Part shown: positions 15,638 through 23,800 of the stretch, one piece after another
Layout: the number at the start of each line of letters is the position of its first letter
Numbering within the stretch: position 1 is the first letter of the stretch
Position numbers and translations under genes: made by a program
Notes under the pieces: generated by a model
The model's input: only the letters and a program-made list of their open reading frames with translations
The model's database searches: none
What the model was told of the DNA's origin: nothing
Assembly: GCA_013361785.1 (NCBI GenBank)
Contig: JABFXK010000095.1
Span: forward strand, 1 to 32,336
Direction: 5' to 3'
DNA: 32,336 nt
Source of the DNA: Sphingomonas sp.
GTDB taxonomy: Bacteria > Pseudomonadota > Alphaproteobacteria > Sphingomonadales > Sphingomonadaceae

Positions 15638-15676
15638 ATTCCCAACGCAATTCCTACTTGTCTAGGGACATTCCTA
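15638..15676 (+). promoter_or_regulatory. Direct repeats ATTCCTA upstream of the S24 regulator
   Basis: ATTCCTA occurs at 15650-15656 and 15670-15676, exactly 20 bases apart (about two helical turns). A related ATTCCCA is at 15638-15644. The last copy ends 20 bases before the regulator's ATG. TTCCTA (15651-15656) and TAGGGA (15663-15668) also form an imperfect dyad. An operator for autoregulation is the natural reading. No experiment supports it. Confidence 0.35.
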
Positions 15677-15696
15677 TCAGTACTAAGAGGTCATTA

Positions 15697-16344
15697 ATGG
15701 TGCCGGATCCCCGTCTTGTCCTTGAGCGTCTCTGCGCGGAGCGCGGCGAAGACTTCGCCGGCCTGTCACGGATGCTCGGGCGCAATGCCGCCTACATTCA
15801 GCAATTCGTCCGCCGAGGCGTGCCCAAGCGGCTCAAGGAGGAGGAGCGGCGCAAGCTCGCACGCTATTTCTCCGTCCCGGAGACGCTGCTCGGCGGACCG
15901 CCCGAGAGCGAGCACCCGTCGACTGGTCTGCTGAGCATCAAGCGCCATCCGGTCAGTGTTTCGGCCGGTCCCGGCTCGGTGGTCACCGAAGAGCTGGGCA
16001 AGCCTTATTTCGCTTTCGACGAGCGCTGGCTGAAGGCGCTGACTCCAAGCCAGCCGTCGAAACTGTCGATCGTCCGCGTGGAAGGCGATTCGATGGCGCC
16101 GACGCTCAACGCCGGTGACGACATTCTCGTCGACCTCGGCGATGCGGCCGGTCGTCTTCGCGACGGGATCTATGTGCTGAGGATCGACGACGCCGTGGTG
16201 GTGAAGCGGCTGGCGCTCAACCCGACCGGGCGCCGGGTCACGGTTCAGTCGGACAATCCGGCCTATCCCGACTGGCCCGACTGCAGCCTCGACGACATTA
16301 AGGTGATCGGCCGGGTGATCTGGTCCGGCCGCCGGATCGTCTAG
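15697..16344 (+). CDS. HTH-containing S24 peptidase (LexA/CI-like self-cleaving regulator)
   Basis: The 215-residue protein combines an N-terminal helix-turn-helix-like domain (about 1-65: LSRMLGRNAAYIQQFVRRGVPKRL) and a C-terminal LexA-type S24 domain. Catalytic Ser132 lies in VRVEGDSMAPTL and Lys170 in AVVVKRL. Ala90-Gly91 in SVSAGPGS is a candidate self-cleavage site. Such proteins repress DNA-damage or prophage genes until RecA triggers cleavage. No phage gene is present, so this is likely a chromosomal regulator. AAGAGG at 15685-15690 supports the ATG at 15697. The frame is open back to 15382 but that part is not supported. A gene on the other strand (15087-15422) and the repeats at 15638-15676 are in the shared region. 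Confidence 0.88.
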   Translation: MVPDPRLVLERLCAERGEDFAGLSRMLGRNAAYIQQFVRRGVPKRLKEEERRKLARYFSVPETLLGGPPESEHPSTGLLSIKRHPVSVSAGPGSVVTEELGKPYFAFDERWLKALTPSQPSKLSIVRVEGDSMAPTLNAGDDILVDLGDAAGRLRDGIYVLRIDDAVVVKRLALNPTGRRVTVQSDNPAYPDWPDCSLDDIKVIGRVIWSGRRIV

Positions 16345-16517
16345 GAGCCGCGACGGGCCTTATCGATCAGCCAGGTGGCGACGGCGAGCACGATGCCGAT
16401 GCCAAGGCCGATGAGAACGCCTTTCAGCGGATTTCGGATCGACAGGCCGTAGACGAAGCCCAGGAGAAGGAAGAGCGCGAGGAAACATCCTCCTGCCCTG
16501 GTCGTGCTGCCTTGCAT
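16341..16517 (-). CDS. 58-residue two-helix membrane protein
   Basis: This ORF begins at the ATG at 16517 and ends in TAG at 16341-16343. It has a short polar start (MQGSTTRAGG), one hydrophobic helix (CFLALFLLLGFVYGLS), a short basic turn (IRNPLKG), and a second, Gly-rich helix (VLIGLGIGIVLAVATWLI). It ends in DKARRGS, a positively charged cytoplasmic end. The pattern is that of a small inner-membrane protein. The two-helix design, the absence of any stop, and the exact CTAG overlap with the S24 gene make it very likely real. Shine-Dalgarno signal is weak. No known family is recognised, and the TIR-TPR gene follows downstream on the same strand. Confidence 0.65.
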   Translation of the reverse strand: MQGSTTRAGGCFLALFLLLGFVYGLSIRNPLKGVLIGLGIGIVLAVATWLIDKARRGS

Positions 16518-16555
16518 GGCCGAGGCTCATGCCAGAGCGGGGATGAGCGCGCCAG

Positions 16556-18460
16556 TCAGGCCGAAGGGACGTTCATTTCCGCTACGACTGCGTTGAACCG
16601 CGGCTCTCCACGAATTGGGTCGAGGCGCGGGTCGATCCTGATGCTGATGAGGCCTCCGTCACGAATGGTGTAAGCGTGCTCGAGCGCGGACAAGGCGCGG
16701 TCGTGATCGCCGAGTTGAGCGTAGATGCCGCCGTATTGATAGCTCGTCGACTCTCCATAAAGCCGCTTTAGCTTCGAGAGTTTCCGCATTGCCGCTGGGC
16801 GGTCGCCGGCGGCGATCAGCGCCAGCGTTTGCCCATTCAGTTGCTGCCACGAATCGGGACTCATGCGTCCGTATGCGTCATAGGCTTCTTGTGCCCGGCC
16901 CAGCTCGAGCAGGCAGTCGGCAATAAGACCGGGCGCCCTGAATAGCTCGGGCGAGCGTCGCTGGACCTTCAGGGCATAATCCAGGCCGTCTTGATACCGC
17001 CGATTGTCATACAGCGCGCTCACGCGATACTCGTACGAGAGGTGATTTAGAGGATCGAGGCCGATGACTCGGTCGGCTTCTTCGAGCGCTTGAGCCTGTT
17101 TGCCGAGCCGCGCGAGCAGCGAAATATGGTGGCCGACGATCTCGGCGTTGCTCGGCGCGAGCTTGACGGCAAGCGCCGATTCGTTCGCAGCTCCCGCGAT
17201 CTCCAGATTGCTCTGGAAGATCCGGCCGACGGCTGCATGTCCGGCGGCGAGTCTCGGCGCAAGCGCTACCGCCTTGCGCGCGAACCGCATCGCTTCGGCG
17301 CGATCGGTTGCAAGTTCGGCTGCATCCTTTGCAAAGCTGTCGGCATACGAATTGAGCTCGAGCGCTCTTTGCGCATAGGCGTCGGCATAGTTCGGATCGA
17401 GCCGGATGGCGCTGTCGATCAGGTCTATCGCATGCTGACGGGCTTCTCTCGTGCCCTCGCGCCCGGTGACCCGCGCTTCGAAGACCAGTCTTTGAGCCTC
17501 GGCGACGGATGTTCCACCGAGGCCGATTGCAGCCCGCGCGGCAATTCCCAACGTCTCGGCGAGTGATGTCGCGACATTCTGCGCAATGTCCGTCTGGATC
17601 ATGATGGCGTCACCGGGTGTTCGGTCATAATCCGCGGACCAGCGGTCGATGCCTGTCCGGCCGTCGATCAGTTCCGCAGTAATCCGCATGGTCGACGGCG
17701 ATTGCCGGACCGTTCCGGTAAGGACGTTGGCGACCCGCAGCTTCCTGGCCGCGGTTTGCGCATCAAAATTGCGAACCGCTTCAGACGATATCCGTCCGAC
17801 GACCTTCAGCCCCGCGACACGCGCGAGCGCGTTTCGCAACTCCTCGGCGATTCCGTCCGAAAAATAGTTCTGTCGCGGATCGCCGCTGAGGTTGGCAAAG
17901 GGCAGAACCGCGATGCTGTCGGATGCCGCGGCCTTTGCAGGTTTGAGCACGGCCCAACCGCCGATTGCCAGCGCTGTGATCGTCGCTGCGGCACTTGCGA
18001 GGGCTGTGCGCCGGCTGACTCGGGAACCATCCAGAGGGTCTGGAACGCGGTAACGGTGGGGCTTTCCTTCAATCGTCGCTCGGATGCCATCACGCAGTTT
18101 GATGTATCTCGGATCGGCCGTGTCTCCGTGCCACCCGGCGAGGGAGAAGGCCTGCGTTTCGCCGAATCCTAGCGGCAGGTGCACCTTGTCGATTGTGACT
18201 GGGAGGTAGACGTGGCGCTGCCGGGCATGTGCCGCCTCGTCCTGCACGAAGTCGCCGCTCGCGCCCGTCGCGCGCTTGCTCCAAACCACCACGACGCAAC
18301 GGGCAGCAGCGAGCTCGGCCTCGATCGTGTGCCGCCAGGAACAGCCTCCGCCGATCTGTTCGTCCCACCAGACCGAGAAGCCCTCGGCACGCAGCGCGTC
18401 GACGAGCGGCCTCACGCGCCGCCGATCCTCGGCCTTGTACGAGACGAACACGTCCGACAT
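16556..18460 (-). CDS. TIR domain - membrane helix - FlgO/TolB-like - TPR protein
   Basis: The 634-residue protein has an N-terminal TIR domain (about 1-125): SDVFVSYKAEDRRRVRPLV, GFSVWWDEQIGGG, and SWRHTIEAELAAARCVVVVW, with Glu47 at the position of the catalytic glutamate of TIR NADases. A single helix follows (about 152-173, ALASAAATITALAIGGWAVL), then a FlgO/TolB-like domain (SIAVLPFANLSGDPRQNYFS to about 300), which in related proteins also follows adenylate-cyclase or winged-helix domains. The rest is a series of TPR-type helices (ALELNSYADSF, AIDLIDSAIRLDPNYADAYA, ALEEADRVIGLDPLNHLSYE). The start ATG at 18460 is preferred over 18478 because a GGGGG lies 7-11 bases before it. The topology would leave TIR in the cytosol. 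A role in signalling or defence is possible but not shown. Confidence 0.85.
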   Translation of the reverse strand: MSDVFVSYKAEDRRRVRPLVDALRAEGFSVWWDEQIGGGCSWRHTIEAELAAARCVVVVWSKRATGASGDFVQDEAAHARQRHVYLPVTIDKVHLPLGFGETQAFSLAGWHGDTADPRYIKLRDGIRATIEGKPHRYRVPDPLDGSRVSRRTALASAAATITALAIGGWAVLKPAKAAASDSIAVLPFANLSGDPRQNYFSDGIAEELRNALARVAGLKVVGRISSEAVRNFDAQTAARKLRVANVLTGTVRQSPSTMRITAELIDGRTGIDRWSADYDRTPGDAIMIQTDIAQNVATSLAETLGIAARAAIGLGGTSVAEAQRLVFEARVTGREGTREARQHAIDLIDSAIRLDPNYADAYAQRALELNSYADSFAKDAAELATDRAEAMRFARKAVALAPRLAAGHAAVGRIFQSNLEIAGAANESALAVKLAPSNAEIVGHHISLLARLGKQAQALEEADRVIGLDPLNHLSYEYRVSALYDNRRYQDGLDYALKVQRRSPELFRAPGLIADCLLELGRAQEAYDAYGRMSPDSWQQLNGQTLALIAAGDRPAAMRKLSKLKRLYGESTSYQYGGIYAQLGDHDRALSALEHAYTIRDGGLISIRIDPRLDPIRGEPRFNAVVAEMNVPSA

Positions 18461-18551
18461 TGCTTGCCCCCGATTCATCTTAGCATGGTAAACGTCAGGT
18501 TGACGACATTTGTCGGGACTACGTGAAGAGGGCCTCGGTTACTTACGCCGA

Positions 18552-18761
18552 ATGGACGCTCTCTTCATCCATGACCACCTCGCCCTCGCCGACGCTTCCG
18601 ACCTCATCGAACGCTATGGCGAAGATGCCGCATTCGAGGCGGCAATGCGCGCCGAACGGAGCCGCGACGACGGGAACGTCGTGCGCTTCTGCCACTGGCG
18701 GCACATTGAGCGGGTGATCGCGACGTTGACCAGCGACGAGGTCCGCGGGACCGTCCACTAG
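18552..18761 (+). CDS. Small conserved-type protein (69 aa)
   Basis: The product begins MDALFIHDHLALADASDLIE and is acidic, soluble and helical in appearance. It ends in a basic-hydrophobic part (CHWRHIERVIATLTSDEV). No signal or membrane segment is present. The ATG at 18552 is preferred to the TTG at 18510. No clear Shine-Dalgarno is seen. It lies head-to-head with the TIR-TPR gene (91 bases apart) and 65 bases before tamA. I recall short proteins of this type as frequent in sphingomonads, without a known function. The real start and its relation to neighbours are unsettled. Confidence 0.6.
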   Translation: MDALFIHDHLALADASDLIERYGEDAAFEAAMRAERSRDDGNVVRFCHWRHIERVIATLTSDEVRGTVH

Positions 18762-18826
18762 TCCTCTTTGGCAGCCGGGGCCTAGACTGGCGCCGTTCAG
18801 GAGCGCTGGGTAAGGCTCCTCGCCTG

Positions 18827-20830
18827 ATGAGCGGGCGGGGACCAGTGTCGGGCGCAGCGCGGCTGCTGTGCGCGGCCGGCAGCTTTGCCCTGTCCGCAGC
18901 GCCCGCGTTCGCGCAGACAGCTCTCCCGCCGCCGCCGGCTCCTCCGCCCGCGCAGCCTGGAGAGCTCGACCCGAACGCGCCGATGGCGCCGATGCCGGAT
19001 CTCGGCGTCGACTGGCCCGACCTCAACGCCAAGGACACGATGCTTCCCGCGCAACCGGCGGCGCCGGCCTCTGCCGGGACTACGGAAGCGACGGGCACGA
19101 TCCGCTACACGCTCGATGTCGAAGGTCTCTCTTCGGTCCCGGGTTCCGTGGACCTGCTCAATGCCTTTCGGAAGCAATCGACGCTCGAGGCCGAGCGCAA
19201 GCATCCCGCGAACGCCGCGCAGATCGGCCGCCGCGCGAGCGCCGACGCGGACCTCCTTGTTCAATTGCTCCGCAGCCAGGGTTATTACGATGCTGCCGTC
19301 GAGCCGCGAACGGTTCGTACCGGCGATGCGCTTCGAGTCGTCCTCACGGCGGACCCGGGTGTCCAGTACCGCTTCGCCTCGGTCGAGCTGACGGGTCTCG
19401 ACGCCGCCGGTGTCGACGCCGCGAAGCTCCCTTCGGCCTTCGCCGTGAAGGCCGGCGATCCCGTGATCGCGCAAAATGTGATCGCGGCCGGCGCCGCGCT
19501 GACGACCGCGCTCGGCGAAGAGGGTTTTGCCGAGGCGAGGCTCGGCGAGCAGGACATCGAGGTCAATCATCAGACGCACCTCGCCGCGTTGAAGCTGCCG
19601 GTGAATCCGGGGCCGGTCGCCCGCTTCGGCGTGATCCGCGTCAGCGGACGTCCGCCGTTCAGCGCCCGGCACGTGGCAATCATCGCCAGGTTCAAGCCGG
19701 GGGACCGTTTCGAACGCTCGAAGATCGACGACCTCAGGCGCGCGCTGATCGCCACGACTCTGGTCGCGAACGCGGACATCAAGGTCGTGCCCGTGCAGGG
19801 CGGCCGTGTTGTCGATGTCGACGTGCATCTGGAGCCGGCGCCGCAGCACACGATCGCTGGCGATATCGGCTACGGCACGGGGCAGGGCGCGCTGATCGAG
19901 GCGACCTGGACCGACCGCAACTTCTTCAATCCCGAAGGCGCGCTGACGCTTCGCGGGATCGCCGGCACCAGCGAGCAGCTCGGCGGGGTCGAGTTCCGCC
20001 GCTCCAATTTCGTCCAGCGCGACCAGACCCTCGACCTCCAGTTCACCGCCTCACACCAGAAATTCGATGCGTTCGAGGCGAAGACCATCCTGCTCGCCGG
20101 GCACATCGAGCGGCTGAGCAACTTCATCTGGCAGAAGAAATGGACATGGAGCTACGGCGCGCAGCTCCTCGCGACCGACGAGAACGGCGTGTTCAGCCCC
20201 GACGGCGAGAAGGACACCCGAACCTTCTTCATCGCCGCGCTTCCGCTGACGCTCGGCTATGACGGAAGTGACAATCTGCTCGATCCGACGCGGGGCTTCC
20301 GCCTGAGCGGCTGGATCAGCCCCGAATATTTCGGGCATGGGAAGAGCCTGACCTATGGCCGCTCGCAAATCGACGCGAGCGCTTACTACCCGGCGAGCGA
20401 CCGTGTCGTCGTGGCCGGGCGCATCCGCGTCGGCACGATCCTCGGCGCAAGCGCGTTCGACCTCGCGCCGTCGCGGCGCTTTTATTCGGGCGGCGGCGGG
20501 TCGGTGCGCGGCTACGGCTATCAGCAGCTCGGGCCGAAGGACGCGGCCGGCGACCCCATCGGCGGGCGCGGCCTCGCCGAGTTCGCGCTCGAAGCGCGGA
20601 TCCGCCTCAAGCAGTTCGGCGGCAATTTCGGAATCGTGCCCTTCTTCGACGGCGGGTCGCTGACGACAAAGGCGATGCCCGGATCCGGCGCATGGCGCTT
20701 CGCCGTGGGTGCGGGCGTCCGCTATTATTCCAGTTTCGGGCCGATCCGCGTCGACTTCGGTATCCCGCTCGAACGGCAGAAGGGCGACGGGCCGTTCGCC
20801 GTCACCGTCTCGCTCGGGCAGGCCTTCTGA
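18827..20830 (+). CDS. tamA: TamA-like outer-membrane protein (POTRA and Omp85 barrel)
   Basis: TamA is an Omp85-family barrel in the outer membrane that works with TamB, first described for autotransporter assembly and later linked to phospholipid transport. The 667-residue protein has a signal peptide (LLCAAGSFALSAAPAFAQ), a Pro-rich linker, then POTRA-like repeats (about 85-345; ADLLVQLLRSQGYYDAAVEP, PGPVARFGVIRVSG, SARHVAIIARFKPGDRF). The barrel starts near IAGDIGYGTGQGALIEATWT. The Omp85 lid motif is GGSVRGYGYQQLGP, and the last residue is Phe, as Bam recognition needs. The ATG at 18827 has a weak Shine-Dalgarno sequence, and the GTG at 18845 is an alternative. Its TGA overlaps the tamB ATG (TGATG), so the two are coupled. 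Confidence 0.92.
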   Translation: MSGRGPVSGAARLLCAAGSFALSAAPAFAQTALPPPPAPPPAQPGELDPNAPMAPMPDLGVDWPDLNAKDTMLPAQPAAPASAGTTEATGTIRYTLDVEGLSSVPGSVDLLNAFRKQSTLEAERKHPANAAQIGRRASADADLLVQLLRSQGYYDAAVEPRTVRTGDALRVVLTADPGVQYRFASVELTGLDAAGVDAAKLPSAFAVKAGDPVIAQNVIAAGAALTTALGEEGFAEARLGEQDIEVNHQTHLAALKLPVNPGPVARFGVIRVSGRPPFSARHVAIIARFKPGDRFERSKIDDLRRALIATTLVANADIKVVPVQGGRVVDVDVHLEPAPQHTIAGDIGYGTGQGALIEATWTDRNFFNPEGALTLRGIAGTSEQLGGVEFRRSNFVQRDQTLDLQFTASHQKFDAFEAKTILLAGHIERLSNFIWQKKWTWSYGAQLLATDENGVFSPDGEKDTRTFFIAALPLTLGYDGSDNLLDPTRGFRLSGWISPEYFGHGKSLTYGRSQIDASAYYPASDRVVVAGRIRVGTILGASAFDLAPSRRFYSGGGGSVRGYGYQQLGPKDAAGDPIGGRGLAEFALEARIRLKQFGGNFGIVPFFDGGSLTTKAMPGSGAWRFAVGAGVRYYSSFGPIRVDFGIPLERQKGDGPFAVTVSLGQAF

Positions 20831-23800
20831 TGGCCGAAGCCGTCGCCGAGCGCACCCGAGCCGAGCCGACGCGCGTTCGGCTTAGGCGCGACTGGCGATT
20901 GCGCCTGCTCGACGAGCTGTTCGCGCTGTTCGTCGCCTTCCTGTTTCTTCTCGCAGCGCTGATCGTCCTCCTCGACAGTGCGCCAGGCCACCGCTTCATC
21001 GTCGACCAGCTCGGCAGGTTCGAGACCGCTTCGGGCCTGCGCATCCGCGTCGGACGGATCGACGGCTCGATCTTCGGCAAGTCGCAGCTCCGGAACGTCA
21101 CCGTCGCCGACCCGAACGGCGTGTTCCTGACCTCGCCCGACATCAAGCTCGACTGGACTCCCGGCGCCTGGCTCGCAAACAAACTCAGCATCAGCAGCAT
21201 GACGGCGGAGCGCGTCACGCTGATCCGCCTGCCGAAGCTCAAACCGAGCACGAAGAAAGGGCCGATTCTCCCCGGCTTCGATATCCATGTCGGCGAGCTC
21301 CGCATCGACCGGCTCGACATCGGGCCGCAGGTCGGCGGAAAGCCACGCAGCGGCCGGCTGTGGGGCAAGGCCGACGTGCATTCCGGCCGAGCGCTGGTCG
21401 AGCTGAAAGCGCTGATGAATGATGGCGGCGACCGCGTCGCGCTCCACCTGGACGCTGAGCCCGACCGCAACAAGTTCGACGTCGCGGCCCGGGTGATCTC
21501 GCCCGCCGACGGTCTGGTGCCGGCGCTGATCGGCACCCACCGGTCGATCAACCTGCTGGTCGGCGGCAACGGCAGCTGGGCCCGCTGGCGCGGCACCGCG
21601 GCGCTCGACTTATCCGGCCGTCCGACTGCCCGACTCGTCCTCGGAGTCGACGGGGGCCGCTATCGCCTCCAGGGCCAGTGGGCGCCGTCGCAATTCCTGA
21701 CCGGCAAGCTCCAGCGCCTGACCGTGCCGCTGGTGACGATCCGGGGCAGCGCGACGCTCACCGACCGCATCCTCGACGGCGAGCTAGCGGCCGCTTCGTC
21801 CGAGCTTCACGCGGTGGCCAAGGGCGCGGTCGACCTGGCGCACAACCGCTATCGAGCCATGCGCCTCGGCATCGATCTCGTGAAGCCGCCCGCGCTGTTC
21901 CCGAATATGACCGGCAGGAACGTGCGGATGGTGTGGACGCTCGACGGCCCATTCGCGGCCGCCGATTATTCGTATCGCCTGACCTCCGATTACGTGCAGT
22001 TCGACAACAACGCGTTCGTCGGCCTTCACGCCGAGGGGCGGGGGCGCCTCACGCCCTGGCCGATGCGCGTGCCGATCCGCCTTTCGGCCCGAGCGATCAC
22101 CGGTGTCGGCGACGTCGCCGGCGCGATGCTCGCCAACCCGAGCATCAGCGGGTGGCTGACGATCACGCCAAAATTCGTGCGGGGCGACGGCCTCCAGCTC
22201 ACCAGCGCCAAGTGGACCGGCAAGATCTCGGTCCTGATCGACCTCGTGACCGGCCAGTTCCAGGTGCTGCTCTCGGGCGCGATGCAGCGCTATTTGATCC
22301 CCGGCGTCGGAATCGTCGACGTGATGACCGACCTCAAGGTCGTGCCCGGCCCCAACGGCCACGGCAGTCATGTCGTCGGCACCGCCAGGGCCTGGGTCCG
22401 CCGCCTCGACAACAGCTTCTTCCGCGATCTCACGGGCGGCCTTCCGTCGCTCACCACAAACCTCGAGCGCGGCAATGACGGGATCGTCCATTTCACCAAC
22501 CTGCAGCTTTATTCGCCCAAGCTGAGGCTGTCGGGCGCCGGCGAGCGATTCAAGGACGGCACGTTCCACATCGTCGCGACGGGGCGGCAGGCGAAGTACG
22601 GGCCGCTGCGGATGGTGCTCGACGGCGACATCGCGCGCCCGCGCGTCGACCTGCTCCTCGCCAGGCCGAACGATTCGCTTGGGATCAAGGCGATGCACCT
22701 GCTGCTCGATCCGACCGCTGCCGGCTTCAATTATCGGGCAAGCGGCGGGTCGAACCTCGGACCCTTCACCAGCAACGGCCAGATCCTGCTCCCTCACAAC
22801 GGGCCGACAACAATCGCGATTGCCGCGCTCGACACCGGCGGCGCGCACGCGAGCGGCAGCCTGCGATCGGATCCGGGCGGCTTCACCGGACGGCTGACTC
22901 TCGCCAACGGCACCGTCGGAGGGACACTCGATTTCTCCCCTGTATCGGGCGCTCAGCGGATCGACGCGCACCTGACCGCCGCCAACGCCAATTTCCCCGG
23001 AGCCTTCGCAGTTCACAGCGGACGCGCCGACGGGGTCATCGTCCTTGCCGACCAGCAAACCACCATCCAGGGCAATGTCGACGCGCGTGGCCTCGACGCC
23101 AGCGGGATCACGCTCGCTCGGTTCACCGCCAATGCGCGGCTCATCAACGGCGCCGGCCAGGTCCGAGCGCAGTTCGCCGGCCGCCGCGGCGCCAACTTCG
23201 ACTTCGCGACGCTCGCGGACGTTTCGCCCGACACCATCCGCCTGACCGGCAACGGTCACATCGAACGCCAGCCGCTGGTCCTCAACCAGCCGGCGGTGCT
23301 GACCCGTGCCGGCGACGGCTGGGCGCTCAACCCCACCGGCGTCGGCTTCGCCGGCGGCACCGCCACCGTCTCCGGCCGCAGCGGCTCCGCTCCCGAAATC
23401 CATGCCCAGGTCGCCGCCATGCCGCTGGAGGTGCTCGACATCTTCTGGCCCAATCTCGATCTCTCCGGCTCCGCATCAGGCCGCGTCGATTATGCGTGGA
23501 AGCAGAACCGCAGCGGGCGGCTGGACCTGAAGGTCCGCGGTCTCAGCCGCGCCGGACTGGTGCTGGCCTCCAAACCGATCGACGTCGGCGTCGCCGCGAT
23601 CGTCAACGGCAACCAGGCGGCGCTCCGGGCCGTGGCCGCGAGCGACGGGGCGATCATCGGCCGCGCGCAGGCACGCTTCGCGCCAATGGGCAATGGCCCG
23701 CTGACGGCCGAGCTCCTCAATGCGCCGCTCTTCGCGCAGATCCGCTATGCCGGCCCTGCCGACACGCTCTGGCGGCTGACTGGAAGCGAGGTCATCGATA

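Noticed and set aside
15697-18460. Prophage or mobile island suggested by the S24 repressor and TIR protein
   Set aside because: No integrase, phage structural gene, transposase or flanking direct repeat/tRNA attachment is visible. Neighbours are ordinary chromosomal genes.
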